Counted from the stretch's first letter, positions 24,237 to 33,193 are shown. The stretch: 64,000 nt of DNA from Prevotella sp. UBA6994 (GCA_002449845.1 DJXW01000042.1:92366-156365); one strand, 5' to 3'. A program made the numbers and translations. The notes: generated by a model not told the origin, from the letters alone.

Positions 24237-24815
24237 TTAGAGAAAGAGGTGGGTAATCAGGATTTTCAAGCCAATCAATATGAGGATTATTCCCCCTAAC
24301 AGTTCAGGTCTCAGTTTGCTCTCAATACCTTTCCCGAAACCAATGCCCAATAGATGTCCTAATAGTGCGAACAGGAAAGAGCCCATGAAGATAATCGCGA
24401 GAGGGCATGTAAGAGAGTGGATGTTGCCATATTCCTTCATACACGCAAACGATATTCCCACTGCCAATGCGTCAATGCTCGTGGCTACTGCCAACGTGAG
24501 TTGGGTGAGCAGATGAGAGGGATTGAAATGATGTTCCTCTGGCGGTGCAAACGAGTCGTGTATCATCTTGCCACCTATCGTTGCCAATAAGCCAAACGCT
24601 ATCCAATGGTCGAAGGCCTCCACGTAAGAGGCAAAATACCTGAATCCCAACCATCCCAAGAGTGGCATCATGGCTTGGAAAAAACCAAACAAGAAGGCAA
24701 TGCGGAGGATAACGTCCCATTGAGCTTTGCGCATGATAACCCCACTCACGATAGAAACCGCAAAGCAATCCATAGCCAAGGCTATCGACAATAAGATGAA
24801 ATCCAGTAGGTTCAT
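24237..24815 (-). CDS. mntP: Manganese efflux pump MntP
   Basis: Exports Mn2+ across the inner membrane. The 192 residues contain six predicted membrane helices in two repeats, with the conserved acidic residues in the first (LSIALAMDCFAVSIV) and fourth (VATSIDALAVGISFA) helices and GGKMIHDSF between them. Length is normal. Transcribed from a TATCTTTG -7 box at 24854-24861, with a leader of only about 35 nt, so no room for the manganese riboswitch that precedes mntP in other phyla. Confidence 0.92.
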   Translation of the reverse strand: MNLLDFILLSIALAMDCFAVSIVSGVIMRKAQWDVILRIAFLFGFFQAMMPLLGWLGFRYFASYVEAFDHWIAFGLLATIGGKMIHDSFAPPEEHHFNPSHLLTQLTLAVATSIDALAVGISFACMKEYGNIHSLTCPLAIIFMGSFLFALLGHLLGIGFGKGIESKLRPELLGGIILILIGLKILITHLFL

Positions 24816-24853
24816 ATTAAGTACCTGTCATGAGGCAGATGAAGAATCTTTTG

Positions 24854-24861
24854 CAAAGATA
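24854..24861 (-). promoter_or_regulatory. -7 promoter box of mntP
   Basis: Minus strand TATCTTTG, 38 bp upstream of the start codon. Confidence 0.5.
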
Positions 24862-24950
24862 GGCATTAAAAATGAAAATATGGTATCTCTATATAGGAAA
24901 TTGTCAATTATTTGAGACGATTCTGTAAGTAGTATTTTATTATCATACGA

Positions 24951-24980
24951 TTACACATTTTGTGTTACACATTTTGTGTA
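24951..24980. promoter_or_regulatory. Tandem palindromic operator in the AAA ATPase promoter
   Basis: TTACACATTTTGTG occurs twice head to tail (24951-24964 and 24965-24978), and each unit is an inverted repeat (ACACA/TGTGT). The second copy covers the TTTG at 24973-24976 that would be the -33 element for the -7 box at 24996-25003. Binding of a repressor here would block the promoter. Confidence 0.6.
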
Positions 24981-24995
24981 ATCAAAATAATGTTG

Positions 24996-25003
24996 TATAT
25001 TTG
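24996..25003 (+). promoter_or_regulatory. -7 promoter box of the AAA ATPase gene
   Basis: TATATTTG, 25 bp upstream of the ATG at 25029, about 19 bp from TTTG at 24973. Confidence 0.6.
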
Positions 25004-25028
25004 CATCAGAATTAGGCATTTCTAAATT

Positions 25029-26156
25029 ATGGAGAATCCGTTTACTATTAAGTCGTATGAGTCGAAACATTTGTTCTGCGACCGTGAAGAGGAATTGGGA
25101 TTGATGTTGCGCAACTGTATCAACAAGACAGATATGACACTCATTTCCCAACGTCGTATGGGAAAAACTGGGTTGATACTGCGTTTGTTTGATGAATTGA
25201 AAGATATAGCCCCCAACATTCATACCATTTATCTGGATATTTTCGCTTCACGCAATATAGATGACTTCATTAAGTTCATGGCAGAAGCAGCCATGAAATC
25301 ATTTCAACCAAAAACGTCAATGGGCGAAAAGTTGCTGACGTTTATCAAATCCTTGCGTCCACAACTCTCGTTCGACAATATAACGGGTGAGCCACAACTG
25401 CAAATAGCCTATCAGACTGCCCATGAAAAAGAATATACGTTACGAGGGTTGTTTGACTTCTTGGACAGTCAAGGTGAACATATTGTGATTGCCATTGATG
25501 AATTCCAACAAATCCGGGATTATCCGGAACAGAACATGGAAGCATTACTGCGTACATACATACAACAGACACATAATCTGACATTTATCTTTTGTGGCAG
25601 CAAGAAACACCTGATGGCGGACATCTTTGCCAATGAAAAGAAGCCTTTCTATAGTAGCACGGTTTTTGTTTCACTCGATAAAATTTCAGAGGCATCGTAT
25701 TCAGCTTTCATACGTAGATTGTTTAACGAATGTCAAAGAACGATTTCCGATGAGGCTTTGCAATTCATTTTAGATTGGACTCATCGCCATACTTATTATA
25801 CGCAACAACTCTGTCACACCATTTATGCCAACGGAGAGACAGACATCACGATTCAAGATGTAAAGAAAGCTTGTGAACAGTTGATGAAGCAAGGTGAAGC
25901 AGTGTATCTGCAATACCGACAGATGCTGACAGACAAGCAATGGAATTTCTTGATAGCTGTTGCAAAGGAAGTAAGTGTTCGTCAAATTACGGCGGCAGCT
26001 TTTCTCAAAAAACATAAGATAGGAACCCCTTCCGTATCTCGAAGGCTTGCTGAGGCACTTTGTGATAAAGGCTTGCTGAATGATGAAACAGACGTGAACG
26101 GCACAACTTATTCTGTCAGTGATGTTTTCCTCTCACGATGGATGGAACGGTTGTAA
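25029..26156 (+). CDS. Archaeal-type (ATPase_2) AAA ATP-binding protein
   Basis: 375 residues. Walker A SQRRMGKTGLI (K46, T47), Walker B VIAIDEFQQI, and a sensor region FIFCGSKKHLMADIF. The C-terminal part (about 280-375) is a winged-helix-like domain (ITAAAFLKKHKIGTPSVSRRLAEAL) as in the ATPase_2/DUF234 class, a STAND-related group often duplicated in Bacteroidetes. No nuclease motif is visible. The start FTIKSYESKHLFCDRE follows the typical FxGR(E) region. Likely cytoplasmic; its role is not known. Expression probably depends on the tandem operator in its promoter. Confidence 0.85.
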   Translation: MENPFTIKSYESKHLFCDREEELGLMLRNCINKTDMTLISQRRMGKTGLILRLFDELKDIAPNIHTIYLDIFASRNIDDFIKFMAEAAMKSFQPKTSMGEKLLTFIKSLRPQLSFDNITGEPQLQIAYQTAHEKEYTLRGLFDFLDSQGEHIVIAIDEFQQIRDYPEQNMEALLRTYIQQTHNLTFIFCGSKKHLMADIFANEKKPFYSSTVFVSLDKISEASYSAFIRRLFNECQRTISDEALQFILDWTHRHTYYTQQLCHTIYANGETDITIQDVKKACEQLMKQGEAVYLQYRQMLTDKQWNFLIAVAKEVSVRQITAAAFLKKHKIGTPSVSRRLAEALCDKGLLNDETDVNGTTYSVSDVFLSRWMERL

Positions 26157-26205
26157 AGTGAAAGTTGAACATTTATTATTAGTTGAAGTTCACAAGTGTT
26201 CAACG

Positions 26206-26302
26206 TGGTAGAATTCAAGGAGTTCAGACAATGTCATGCTTCTCACATTTTAATTAATGCTTCATAAGCAATCGAGATTGTCTGAACTCACGAACTCTAC
26301 CA
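26206..26302. terminator. Large imperfect hairpin between convergent genes
   Basis: The arms 26206-26232 and 26277-26302 pair along nearly their full 26-27 bp (TGGTAGA...GTTCAGACAAT) around a 44-nt loop. It separates the rightward ATPase gene from the leftward outer-membrane protein gene. No long T tract follows, so termination is only one possibility. Confidence 0.45.
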
Positions 26303-26399
26303 ACTTGCGAAAGTTGAAGGGAGAAACTTAGGGATAGAAAAGCCGAGTTCCGCTATTTTTCAAACAGTGAAAGTACAAACACCTTGATGACTTTTTCCC

Positions 26400-26924
26400 T
26401 TATAATTTAAATGATACACCAACCAAAATAGGTATCATGTCAAAATCATAACCATCACCAGTGAAGAAAGTTTTTGAAAAACCTGAGTTAATTAGAAAAA
26501 CCAGTTTGTCAGTAGCATGGTATTGAACACCGGGCAGAATGTCAAAGCCAAAGTCTTTCCAAGAAGGTTTGTTAGTATTTACATATAATCCTCCACGTAC
26601 AATTCCGATAATGTCAATTTTAGAATCGTTTATTGGACAAATTCCTCTAAAGTCAGCAAAAACAGGAATGATGGGATCTCCTCCTTTAGGAAATTGGCTT
26701 CCTGTTGTAAATCCAAGAGAGAAATGTTTAGAAAGTTGTTTTTGTGCCCCCAAATAGACGGCATAAACTCCACTTCCACCTTTTGTGTAAAATTGATAAC
26801 CAGTTGAAATTTCAACACTCCATGGACGATTGTTCATTTGAGAACTACTCCATGTTCGACTTCTTTGGGCATTGGATGTCATTGTGAATGCAAATGCCAA
26901 AATGATTAATAATAATTTTTTCAT
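26400..26924 (-). CDS. Outer-membrane beta-barrel protein
   Basis: 174 residues with signal peptide (LLLIILAFAFTMTSNAQ). Amphipathic strands with aromatic and Gly residues (VEISTGYQFYTKGGSGVYAVYLGA; HFSLGFTTGSQF) and a hydrophobic C-terminal end (IPILVGVSFKL) fit a small barrel. It has the same general look as the barrel protein at 10977-11528 but is clearly a different sequence. Last gene of a leftward three-gene unit, 29 bp after its neighbour. Confidence 0.7.
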   Translation of the reverse strand: MKKLLLIILAFAFTMTSNAQRSRTWSSSQMNNRPWSVEISTGYQFYTKGGSGVYAVYLGAQKQLSKHFSLGFTTGSQFPKGGDPIIPVFADFRGICPINDSKIDIIGIVRGGLYVNTNKPSWKDFGFDILPGVQYHATDKLVFLINSGFSKTFFTGDGYDFDMIPILVGVSFKL

Positions 26925-26953
26925 AATAATTTTTGATAATTTAAATAATGGAT

Positions 26954-27823
26954 TTATTGTTCTTTTATCCTATAATACCGTCCTTTTTTTGTAACCATGA
27001 CATATTTATCATCAGCATATTCTCGAAGCATACACATGTCAATGTCCATATATGCATTGCTAAAGTCAAAGCAATTCATTATAGTCAAGTTATTCCAACA
27101 CTTATATTCTTTGTTAGATGGTTCAGACACTTTCTCATTGTAATTGGATACAATCTTAATCAATTCTTTTTCCCTATCAAATAGATAATCATCTTTTTTG
27201 CTGGGATTTCTAAGATAATAATATAATTTGTATCTCTCTTTGTTGTGAGTATAGGTTCCTAGCATTTCTATACCTAAGTTGGAAGACCAAGACAAAGTTT
27301 CTATGTGAGTAGAATGGAGTTTAAATCTCAAAGTATCTTTATCCTCATTAACCCATGTCCCAATAACAGCTGGAAATGTAATTGTTCTATCGTTAATATA
27401 TTTTGCAGTATAAATAGGTTTCGTGTTTTTTCCCCATAAGGCTAAACCCGAAAAAGATTCATCACTAATTAAATTAATTTGCCATGAAGCAAACGGATGG
27501 TCTGTAGAAAGGATTTGTGTCTTTTCATTATAGTTCCAATGATAAAGATAATCAAAGCAATCATAAGGGTTGAAATTAAAGAGATCAATCGAAGCCCTTC
27601 CGTCTTTTGACATAAACAAGTATAATGGTGGAAAATCACTGCTATTAATAGAAGTTGATAAATACCATAAACCAACGAATGGTTTAGATGCTTCTGATAT
27701 AGTAGATGTTGGGGAATCCTTTTCTTTTACGCTTACATTTTCGTAACCTTCTTCACCGTCACTTCCACATGATGATATAGCAAGTGAAAATAACAGCGTT
27801 AAAATTTTAATTGTTTTTTTCAT
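26954..27823 (-). CDS. Hypothetical lipoprotein (289 aa)
   Basis: Signal peptide with lipobox (LFSLAISSCGSDGEE; Cys20) and an acidic stretch after the Cys. The body resembles lipocalin-like Bacteroidetes lipoproteins (VGLWYLSTSINSS, GTWVNEDKDTLRF) and ends in a basic tail. I used the ATG at 27823 because it gives the signal peptide; an ATG at 27976 would run into the preceding gene. It follows the beta-propeller gene by 43 bp. Confidence 0.7.
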   Translation of the reverse strand: MKKTIKILTLLFSLAISSCGSDGEEGYENVSVKEKDSPTSTISEASKPFVGLWYLSTSINSSDFPPLYLFMSKDGRASIDLFNFNPYDCFDYLYHWNYNEKTQILSTDHPFASWQINLISDESFSGLALWGKNTKPIYTAKYINDRTITFPAVIGTWVNEDKDTLRFKLHSTHIETLSWSSNLGIEMLGTYTHNKERYKLYYYLRNPSKKDDYLFDREKELIKIVSNYNEKVSEPSNKEYKCWNNLTIMNCFDFSNAYMDIDMCMLREYADDKYVMVTKKGRYYRIKEQ

Positions 27824-27866
27824 AATGTTAAATGTTTTATTGTGAATTAATTTGTGAGTAATATTA

Positions 27867-28886
27867 TTATAAGTTAAAGTCCATTCGCCAAACATTATAA
27901 TATCTTTCTTTTGACCCACGTTGCGAAAGGAAAAAAATACTACGCCCATCTGGACTCCAAATAGGTGAAATGTCATTACCAGGATGATATGTCAGTTGCG
28001 TGAGGTGAGTGCCGTCTGTTCGAATAACGAAGATGTCGGTATTGTCAATTTGCTCTTTTTCCGATTTGCTGCTACCAGTCACCAATAGCCATTGACCATC
28101 AGGAGAAAGTTGTGGCGTAGTAAAACTATTTCCTGGTTGTGCTAATATAACCTCTTCAACCCCAGTCTCATAATTGACACGCCATATTTCACTTTCATTT
28201 TTGTCAGTGAAACGGGCGCAATAAATAGTACTTTTTGAACCAGGAATATAACACGCAGTCATGCCACGCGAGTAATTGGAGAACAGATTGGTTGTTCTGT
28301 CATAACTCCATAAACTGTAATTTGACATACCTTCACCACGATGGAAGAAGATGGTATTGCCATCTGGGCTTATAACACCACCATAATCATTGTCATTACT
28401 GTTTGAAATTTGACGAACTACAGAGCCTTGTTCTGCATCTACAAGATAGATGCCATGGTGTCCGCCTCGAACTTCGGTAAAACAAAGCGTTTTACCGTCA
28501 GGACTCCATGAAAACCCTTCAACGTTTGTACGGAATGTTCGTTGTACACTTGCACCGCCTTTGGAAGAACTTTTAATCATGATGTTAGTTGTCTTGTTTT
28601 TCTCATTGATATAGCCAATTTTACTACCATCTGGTGAAATGGCAATTTGAGGAATGACCCACCAGTCAAGAATATTTGTCTTCCGTGAACCGAATATGCC
28701 TGATGATTTCCTCACTAAAATACCACCGTAATCTGCTACCATGTCAGCGTCCTCAGTTATCTTTTCAAATTTCACACCACCTTCCTCGGGCACAAATACC
28801 AAGGAATAGTCAAATTTTCCTTTGCGAGCAGCCTCTGTATTCAAGAAAAGAAGAGAGACCATTAATAGTAAATAATACTTTTTCAT
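27867..28886 (-). CDS. TolB-like beta-propeller exported protein
   Basis: 339 residues with signal peptide (LLLMVSLLFLNTEAA). At least five PD40/TolB repeats are visible: ISPDGSKIGYI, WSPDGKTLCF, ISPDGNTIFF, LSPDGQWLL and WSPDGRSIFFL, each followed by blade strands. Such propellers bind peptides or proteins in the periplasm; no peptidase domain is attached here. First gene of the unit with the lipoprotein and the barrel protein. Confidence 0.85.
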   Translation of the reverse strand: MKKYYLLLMVSLLFLNTEAARKGKFDYSLVFVPEEGGVKFEKITEDADMVADYGGILVRKSSGIFGSRKTNILDWWVIPQIAISPDGSKIGYINEKNKTTNIMIKSSSKGGASVQRTFRTNVEGFSWSPDGKTLCFTEVRGGHHGIYLVDAEQGSVVRQISNSNDNDYGGVISPDGNTIFFHRGEGMSNYSLWSYDRTTNLFSNYSRGMTACYIPGSKSTIYCARFTDKNESEIWRVNYETGVEEVILAQPGNSFTTPQLSPDGQWLLVTGSSKSEKEQIDNTDIFVIRTDGTHLTQLTYHPGNDISPIWSPDGRSIFFLSQRGSKERYYNVWRMDFNL

Positions 28887-29150
28887 TTTTTTGAATAATT
28901 AATTTTTTATTAATAGATGTTATGTTACATACAAACACATCCATCTGTAATACCCACTAAATATTTTTAAGTGGATACTACATCAAGGCAACGATAGCAA
29001 AGATGCTACGTGGCTTATGCAAAGAGAAAAACCATTCATAATATGGCCGTTATTTAGGGATTCTCTACATGCGATAAGTTCATGATAGACAAAAGGCGGA
29101 CGTATTTTTCACTGTCCTTATCGCCCCAAGGGAACGGCCAAGTACCCTAC
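28887..29150. other. Gene-free stretch left of the candidate sRNA
   Basis: No gene seen. It contains GGCCGTT (29043) and AACGGCC (29131) as distant inverted repeats that bracket a region rich in short pairings. It could be the leader of the beta-propeller operon if transcription starts at the TATATTTG box at 29312. Confidence 0.4.
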
Positions 29151-29164
29151 GCAAAATAAAAAAG

Positions 29165-29305
29165 GAAAATATACGCCCGCATACGAGCGTATCTATGAAC
29201 CCTCATTTTTGCGTATTCTCGCATATAATTGGCCGTTGTTTTGAGGCGAGAATTGAGTTTATAAATACGTTTATTGACTTGAATGTCTATTACTTCTCAC
29301 TAAAA
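29165..29305 (-). ncRNA. Candidate small RNA or long structured leader
   Basis: The minus strand has a -7 box TATATTTG at 29312-29319. Downstream, ATTCTCGC (29246-29253, minus reading) pairs perfectly with GCGAGAAT (29215-29222); further on, ATACGC and GCGTAT (29187-29192, 29171-29176) form a second stem followed by ATTTTCCTTTTTT. Promoter, hairpin and terminator-like end within about 140 nt fit an independent sRNA. If the terminator is leaky, it is a leader for the beta-propeller operon. Confidence 0.4.
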
Positions 29306-29311
29306 GCATTG

Positions 29312-29319
29312 CAAATATA
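29312..29319 (-). promoter_or_regulatory. -7 promoter box of the candidate small RNA
   Basis: Minus strand TATATTTG, 426 bp from the nearest leftward gene start. Confidence 0.45.
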
Positions 29320-29444
29320 CAGATAAATTCTTATTTTACAAATAAAAAGGCAACAAAATTTCATTCTCAATGATTATTTGTATGTTTTATTTGTTGTAAT
29401 AATATGTTTTTTTAAAGTTATTACATATTCATGTTTTTTTTGAT

Positions 29445-29452
29445 TATTTTTG
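29445..29452 (+). promoter_or_regulatory. -7 promoter box of the zincin-like gene
   Basis: TATTTTTG, 27 bp upstream of the ATG at 29480. Confidence 0.5.
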
Positions 29453-29479
29453 CAAACATAATCTAATTCAGACAAAGAT

Positions 29480-32400
29480 ATGCGACAGAAACTTTTATTA
29501 TTTCTTTTAATTTACTTTTTATCGACGAATGCGCAGACAGACGTAACGTCTAAAATCGTCAATCCCAATTTCGACGGATTGAGCTTTGCGGGTTGGCAAC
29601 AGCAAGGAATGCAGTTTCAGACCAATGATGAATTCTCAGGCAAAGCCAACTTTGCATACGTGGAGAGGTGGGTGTCTAAAACGGGTAACCTGCCAGATAC
29701 GTATATCAAGCAGACGATTACGGGACTGGCAAAGGGAAGGTATATGCTCACCGTCTCGGCTCAACTTATCAAACAAGGAAGTACGACTGCTGCAACGGGT
29801 GGTTATGTGTTTGCCGACTGGCAAGAGGTAAACGTTACTACGGCAAAAGACTATACATTGACATTCGATGTGCTGACCGATGACGTGACCATTGGTTTCA
29901 AGGTGGAGAACGCTACAGGCAACTGGATGGCTTGCGACAATTTCCGTCTTTCGCTCGTCAGTTCCGACGTGTCTTATATGCGCACGGGATTGAGCAACCT
30001 TATCACCAAGGCAAACGGATTGGTCTCTCAGTCGATGGACAATGCGGTGAAGAGCGCATTGGAAACAGCCATTTCCAATGCCAGAAAATACACTTCAAAC
30101 GGTACGGCTACCAATGTGCAAGCCGCAGCTGCCACATTGAAAAACGCCATGCTGACAGCTGAAAGAAGCATCTTTGCCACTAAGACCTCTACGACAGGTA
30201 CAGTGCCTACCGTGGTGACCAATAAGAAATATGCGAGAGGAGCCACCATGATATTCGGTCGTTCCTCCGTCACGTCTTCAAACAATATCTTGGAACAAGG
30301 CTTTTGCTATAGCAGCACCAACGCAATGCCTACCGTGGCAGATGAGCGTTCTACGAGATACGTAGAGAATGGAGGACGTATCTATTGCATGGATAATCTT
30401 ACGCCTTCCACCTTATATTATATACGCGCGTACGCGATAACCAATAACTATAAGGTGGGCTATGGAGACGTGATAAAGGTCTATACCTTGCCCAAGGGAA
30501 ATGTGACGTATGGCTACGGCAACGAAGGCGATGACATGATTAATGCCCGTATCTCGCAGTCGGCTATGAGTGTGGCTGAACTGTGGTCGAACCTGACCAG
30601 TATCAACGGAGCTTATCTTAACGTTCACTATGCTTCTGGAACGCCAACGGCAGATTGTTCTTATGGAGGATATATCCGTGTGGGACCCACTGAGAGCTAT
30701 CAGGCTACGGGAACGTTGCTTCATGAGATGGGACATGGAATAGGTGTAGGTACGCACTCTACCTATACGGGTGATATTCGCTCTGAGAGTTCACGAGGAA
30801 TCTGGTACGGAAAGCGAGCCACACGTTTCTTGCAATTCTGGGATAACAGCGATGGCGTAAAGCTCACGGGAGACGGTACTCACCTCTGGGCAACAGATGC
30901 TGCGCAAAGCTTGTCATATACCATCAACGGTGCTCATGAAGACAATCACTCAGACGCATCTTACTATGGCAATTCGCTGTTGATGCAGGCTGTGGTGGAA
31001 GATGGCTTGGCTCCCGTTGGTGGAAACTTGCAAGGTTTGGCTTATACCTTTGAGCAAGAAGACGAGAAGGCTTACTTCATCCGCAACAGTGATGCCAACT
31101 ATGGCTTGAACTCCGCTTTCCTCGTTGACAATAATGGTACGTTGCAATTGAAGGTGATGTCGAGTAAGGAAGCGCAAAAGTCTTCTAACAATGCGATGTG
31201 GAACTTCACCTTTAATCCTGCTACGCAGACTTACCGCATCAAGAACCAGAGTACGGGACGATATGTTTACTATGCTACAGACAATGCCGACAACGGATTC
31301 AAGACTACCACATCTACAGCTTCAGAGATAGACCTGCGCCTGCAACTGTCGTTTGTTGACGTACAGATGGAAGGGGCAGACAAGGTGTTCGATTGTTATC
31401 ATATCATGCGAAAGAACAGTACACCATCGCCACAAGCCTTATGTGCGAAGAATGCTTCTGTGACTGGTTCTACATCTTTCAGTAATACTCGTGCGGCAAC
31501 GGCACAACGTTGGGTGATTCTTGATGCTGACGAGTTGCAGGAAATCAATCCCGAAGGGTTCGACATCACCCAAGCAATGGCTCCTTATCTATGTACTGGA
31601 AGTCTGAAAGATTGGAAAAACGACGGAATGGTAGTCAATTACAGAGACGGCGGTGCGCCTTACGTGAACACCTCTGATGGGGCACGGGTGGATTTCCCAT
31701 TTATTGAGCGTTGGGTAAGCAGTGGCAACACGTTGCCAAACAGTTCCATTTCTCAAACCATTCGTGAGTTGCCTAACGGAACGTATGACATTCGGGGGTC
31801 TATCATTGCTTGTCAGCAATCGGGAGCTGAGTCTGTGACAGGTGTAACCTTCTATGCTGGCAATCAGGAAGTGGCAGTTTCCACTGCCAATGGCACTCCT
31901 ACACGGTATTCGTTGCGTGTTGTGGTGACTGACGGAACGTTGACCTACGGCTTGAAGGTGGCATCTACCTCGGCTAACTGGGTTGCAATGGATCATCTCT
32001 CCTTGTACTTCGTGGGAACAGAAGAGGAGTATTACAGTCTGGCAACAAATGAGAATCCCGTGCGTGTGCCCATCGTCAATCCTACCTTTGATGACAATGA
32101 TACAAGCGGATGGTCATTGACCGGTAACTGGTCAACTATCAACACCACTTACGACAACTTTAATCCGCCATTTGCAGAGTGGTGGGTGAATGCAGCGGCT
32201 CAGGCAGACCGTTCCATGTCGCAAACACTATCTTTGAGGGATGGAAAGTATATGTTACAGGCAGCTGTAGAGGCTGTTCGCCAGGATCAACCCTCTCTTA
32301 GCGTGAGTGGCGTGAATCTGAAATTCGATGATACGAGTGTGGCTTGCCATACGGCAGACCATGCACCACAAATCTTCAAAGTGGAAAAAACAGTGGAGGA

Positions 32401-32677
32401 AGGAGAGCACACTTTCGGCTTGTATGTGGAATCTACTGATGCCAATTGGGTAGCTGTGGATAATTTCGTATTGTATTATTATGGCAATCATTACTTGAAG
32501 GGAGATGTGAACAATGACGGGAGAGTGGATATTACCGATGTGATTTGTATGGTGAACCGTATATTAAGTGTTGATGTTCCTGTGTTTATCTTTAAGGCGG
32601 CAGACATGAATGAAGACGGAGAAATCACCATCACAGATGTTACGGCATTGGTAAATGCCATCTTGGAATATGATTAG
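29480..32677 (+). CDS. Large exported zincin-like protein with carbohydrate-binding-type repeats and a dockerin
   Basis: 1,065 residues with signal peptide (LLLFLLIYFLSTNAQ). Three related beta-sandwich modules of the kind 'VNPNFDG...GWQQ...AEWWVN...SQTL' lie at about 25-165, 705-860 and 865-1000. A FIVAR-like helical piece and a fibronectin III-like domain precede a central zincin-like domain with HEMGHGIGVGTH (H415, E416, H419). The third metal ligand is not at the usual HExxHxxGxxH spacing. A ricin-like beta-trefoil stretch follows (AYFIRNSDANYGLNS). The C-terminus is a dockerin with two Ca-binding repeats (KGDVNNDGRVDITDV and ADMNEDGEITITDVT). Probably surface-located and active on, or attached to, glycan-bearing substrates. 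Enzyme specificity unknown. Confidence 0.8.
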   Translation: MRQKLLLFLLIYFLSTNAQTDVTSKIVNPNFDGLSFAGWQQQGMQFQTNDEFSGKANFAYVERWVSKTGNLPDTYIKQTITGLAKGRYMLTVSAQLIKQGSTTAATGGYVFADWQEVNVTTAKDYTLTFDVLTDDVTIGFKVENATGNWMACDNFRLSLVSSDVSYMRTGLSNLITKANGLVSQSMDNAVKSALETAISNARKYTSNGTATNVQAAAATLKNAMLTAERSIFATKTSTTGTVPTVVTNKKYARGATMIFGRSSVTSSNNILEQGFCYSSTNAMPTVADERSTRYVENGGRIYCMDNLTPSTLYYIRAYAITNNYKVGYGDVIKVYTLPKGNVTYGYGNEGDDMINARISQSAMSVAELWSNLTSINGAYLNVHYASGTPTADCSYGGYIRVGPTESYQATGTLLHEMGHGIGVGTHSTYTGDIRSESSRGIWYGKRATRFLQFWDNSDGVKLTGDGTHLWATDAAQSLSYTINGAHEDNHSDASYYGNSLLMQAVVEDGLAPVGGNLQGLAYTFEQEDEKAYFIRNSDANYGLNSAFLVDNNGTLQLKVMSSKEAQKSSNNAMWNFTFNPATQTYRIKNQSTGRYVYYATDNADNGFKTTTSTASEIDLRLQLSFVDVQMEGADKVFDCYHIMRKNSTPSPQALCAKNASVTGSTSFSNTRAATAQRWVILDADELQEINPEGFDITQAMAPYLCTGSLKDWKNDGMVVNYRDGGAPYVNTSDGARVDFPFIERWVSSGNTLPNSSISQTIRELPNGTYDIRGSIIACQQSGAESVTGVTFYAGNQEVAVSTANGTPTRYSLRVVVTDGTLTYGLKVASTSANWVAMDHLSLYFVGTEEEYYSLATNENPVRVPIVNPTFDDNDTSGWSLTGNWSTINTTYDNFNPPFAEWWVNAAAQADRSMSQTLSLRDGKYMLQAAVEAVRQDQPSLSVSGVNLKFDDTSVACHTADHAPQIFKVEKTVEEGEHTFGLYVESTDANWVAVDNFVLYYYGNHYLKGDVNNDGRVDITDVICMVNRILSVDVPVFIFKAADMNEDGEITITDVTALVNAILEYD

Positions 32678-32712
32678 TAATGGCTTATGGACCAATATTC
32701 AATGAATTTATT

Positions 32713-32742
32713 CCCCGAAGGCATTGGCTTTCGGGGATTTTT
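32713..32742 (+). terminator. Rho-independent terminator
   Basis: CCCCGAAGGC / GGCTTTCGGGG stem with a short loop, followed by ATTTTTAG. It ends the zincin-like gene and directly precedes the next promoter. Confidence 0.75.
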
Positions 32743-32744
32743 AG

Positions 32745-32752
32745 TATCTTTG
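32745..32752 (+). promoter_or_regulatory. -7 promoter box of the thioesterase gene
   Basis: TATCTTTG, 22 bp upstream of the ATG at 32775. Confidence 0.55.
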
Positions 32753-32774
32753 CAAGAAAGACACATTTTTTATT

Positions 32775-33191
32775 ATGGATATAGAATCAATCAAGGATAT
32801 TATCAGTAGGCAATCAGGATTGTCAAATACGCTTGGGATGGAGTTTCTTTCCACGCCAGAACCAGATACCTGTAAGGCACAGATGAAAGTAAATGAGTGT
32901 AATCGCCAACCATTTGGGTTCTTGAGTGGAGGGGCTTCATTGGCTTTGGCAGAGAATCTCGCGGGAGTGGGGTCGTTGGCTCTTTGTCCTCATAAGATTG
33001 GAGTGGGCATTAACGTGAGTGGTAGTCATGTGAAGCCTGTGTTGGAAGGCGACACGGTAACAGCCACTGCTCGGTTGCTGCACAAGGGAAAGACTCTTCA
33101 CCAATGGCATGTGGAGATTGTAAATGGGGCAGGGGAGCTAATCTCTACCGTGCAGGTGACAAACTATATGATTCAGGCTGGGAAGAAATAA
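32775..33191 (+). CDS. Hotdog-fold acyl-CoA thioesterase (PaaI/MenI type)
   Basis: 138 residues forming one 4HBT domain: LGMEFLSTPEPDTCKAQMKV, then GFLSGGASLALAENLAGVGSL with the catalytic Glu in the position typical of YbdB/MenI/PaaI enzymes (LAENLA), then INVSGSHVKPVLEGDTVTATARLL. Likely hydrolyses an aromatic or 1,4-dihydroxy-2-naphthoyl-CoA thioester, the latter in menaquinone synthesis, but no menaquinone genes are adjacent. Single-gene unit with its own promoter. Confidence 0.85.
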   Translation: MDIESIKDIISRQSGLSNTLGMEFLSTPEPDTCKAQMKVNECNRQPFGFLSGGASLALAENLAGVGSLALCPHKIGVGINVSGSHVKPVLEGDTVTATARLLHKGKTLHQWHVEIVNGAGELISTVQVTNYMIQAGKK

Positions 33192-33193
33192 TT

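Noticed and set aside
24816..24853. Manganese riboswitch (yybP-ykoY) before mntP
   Set aside because: The leader between the -7 box and the start codon is only about 35 nt, too short for that RNA.
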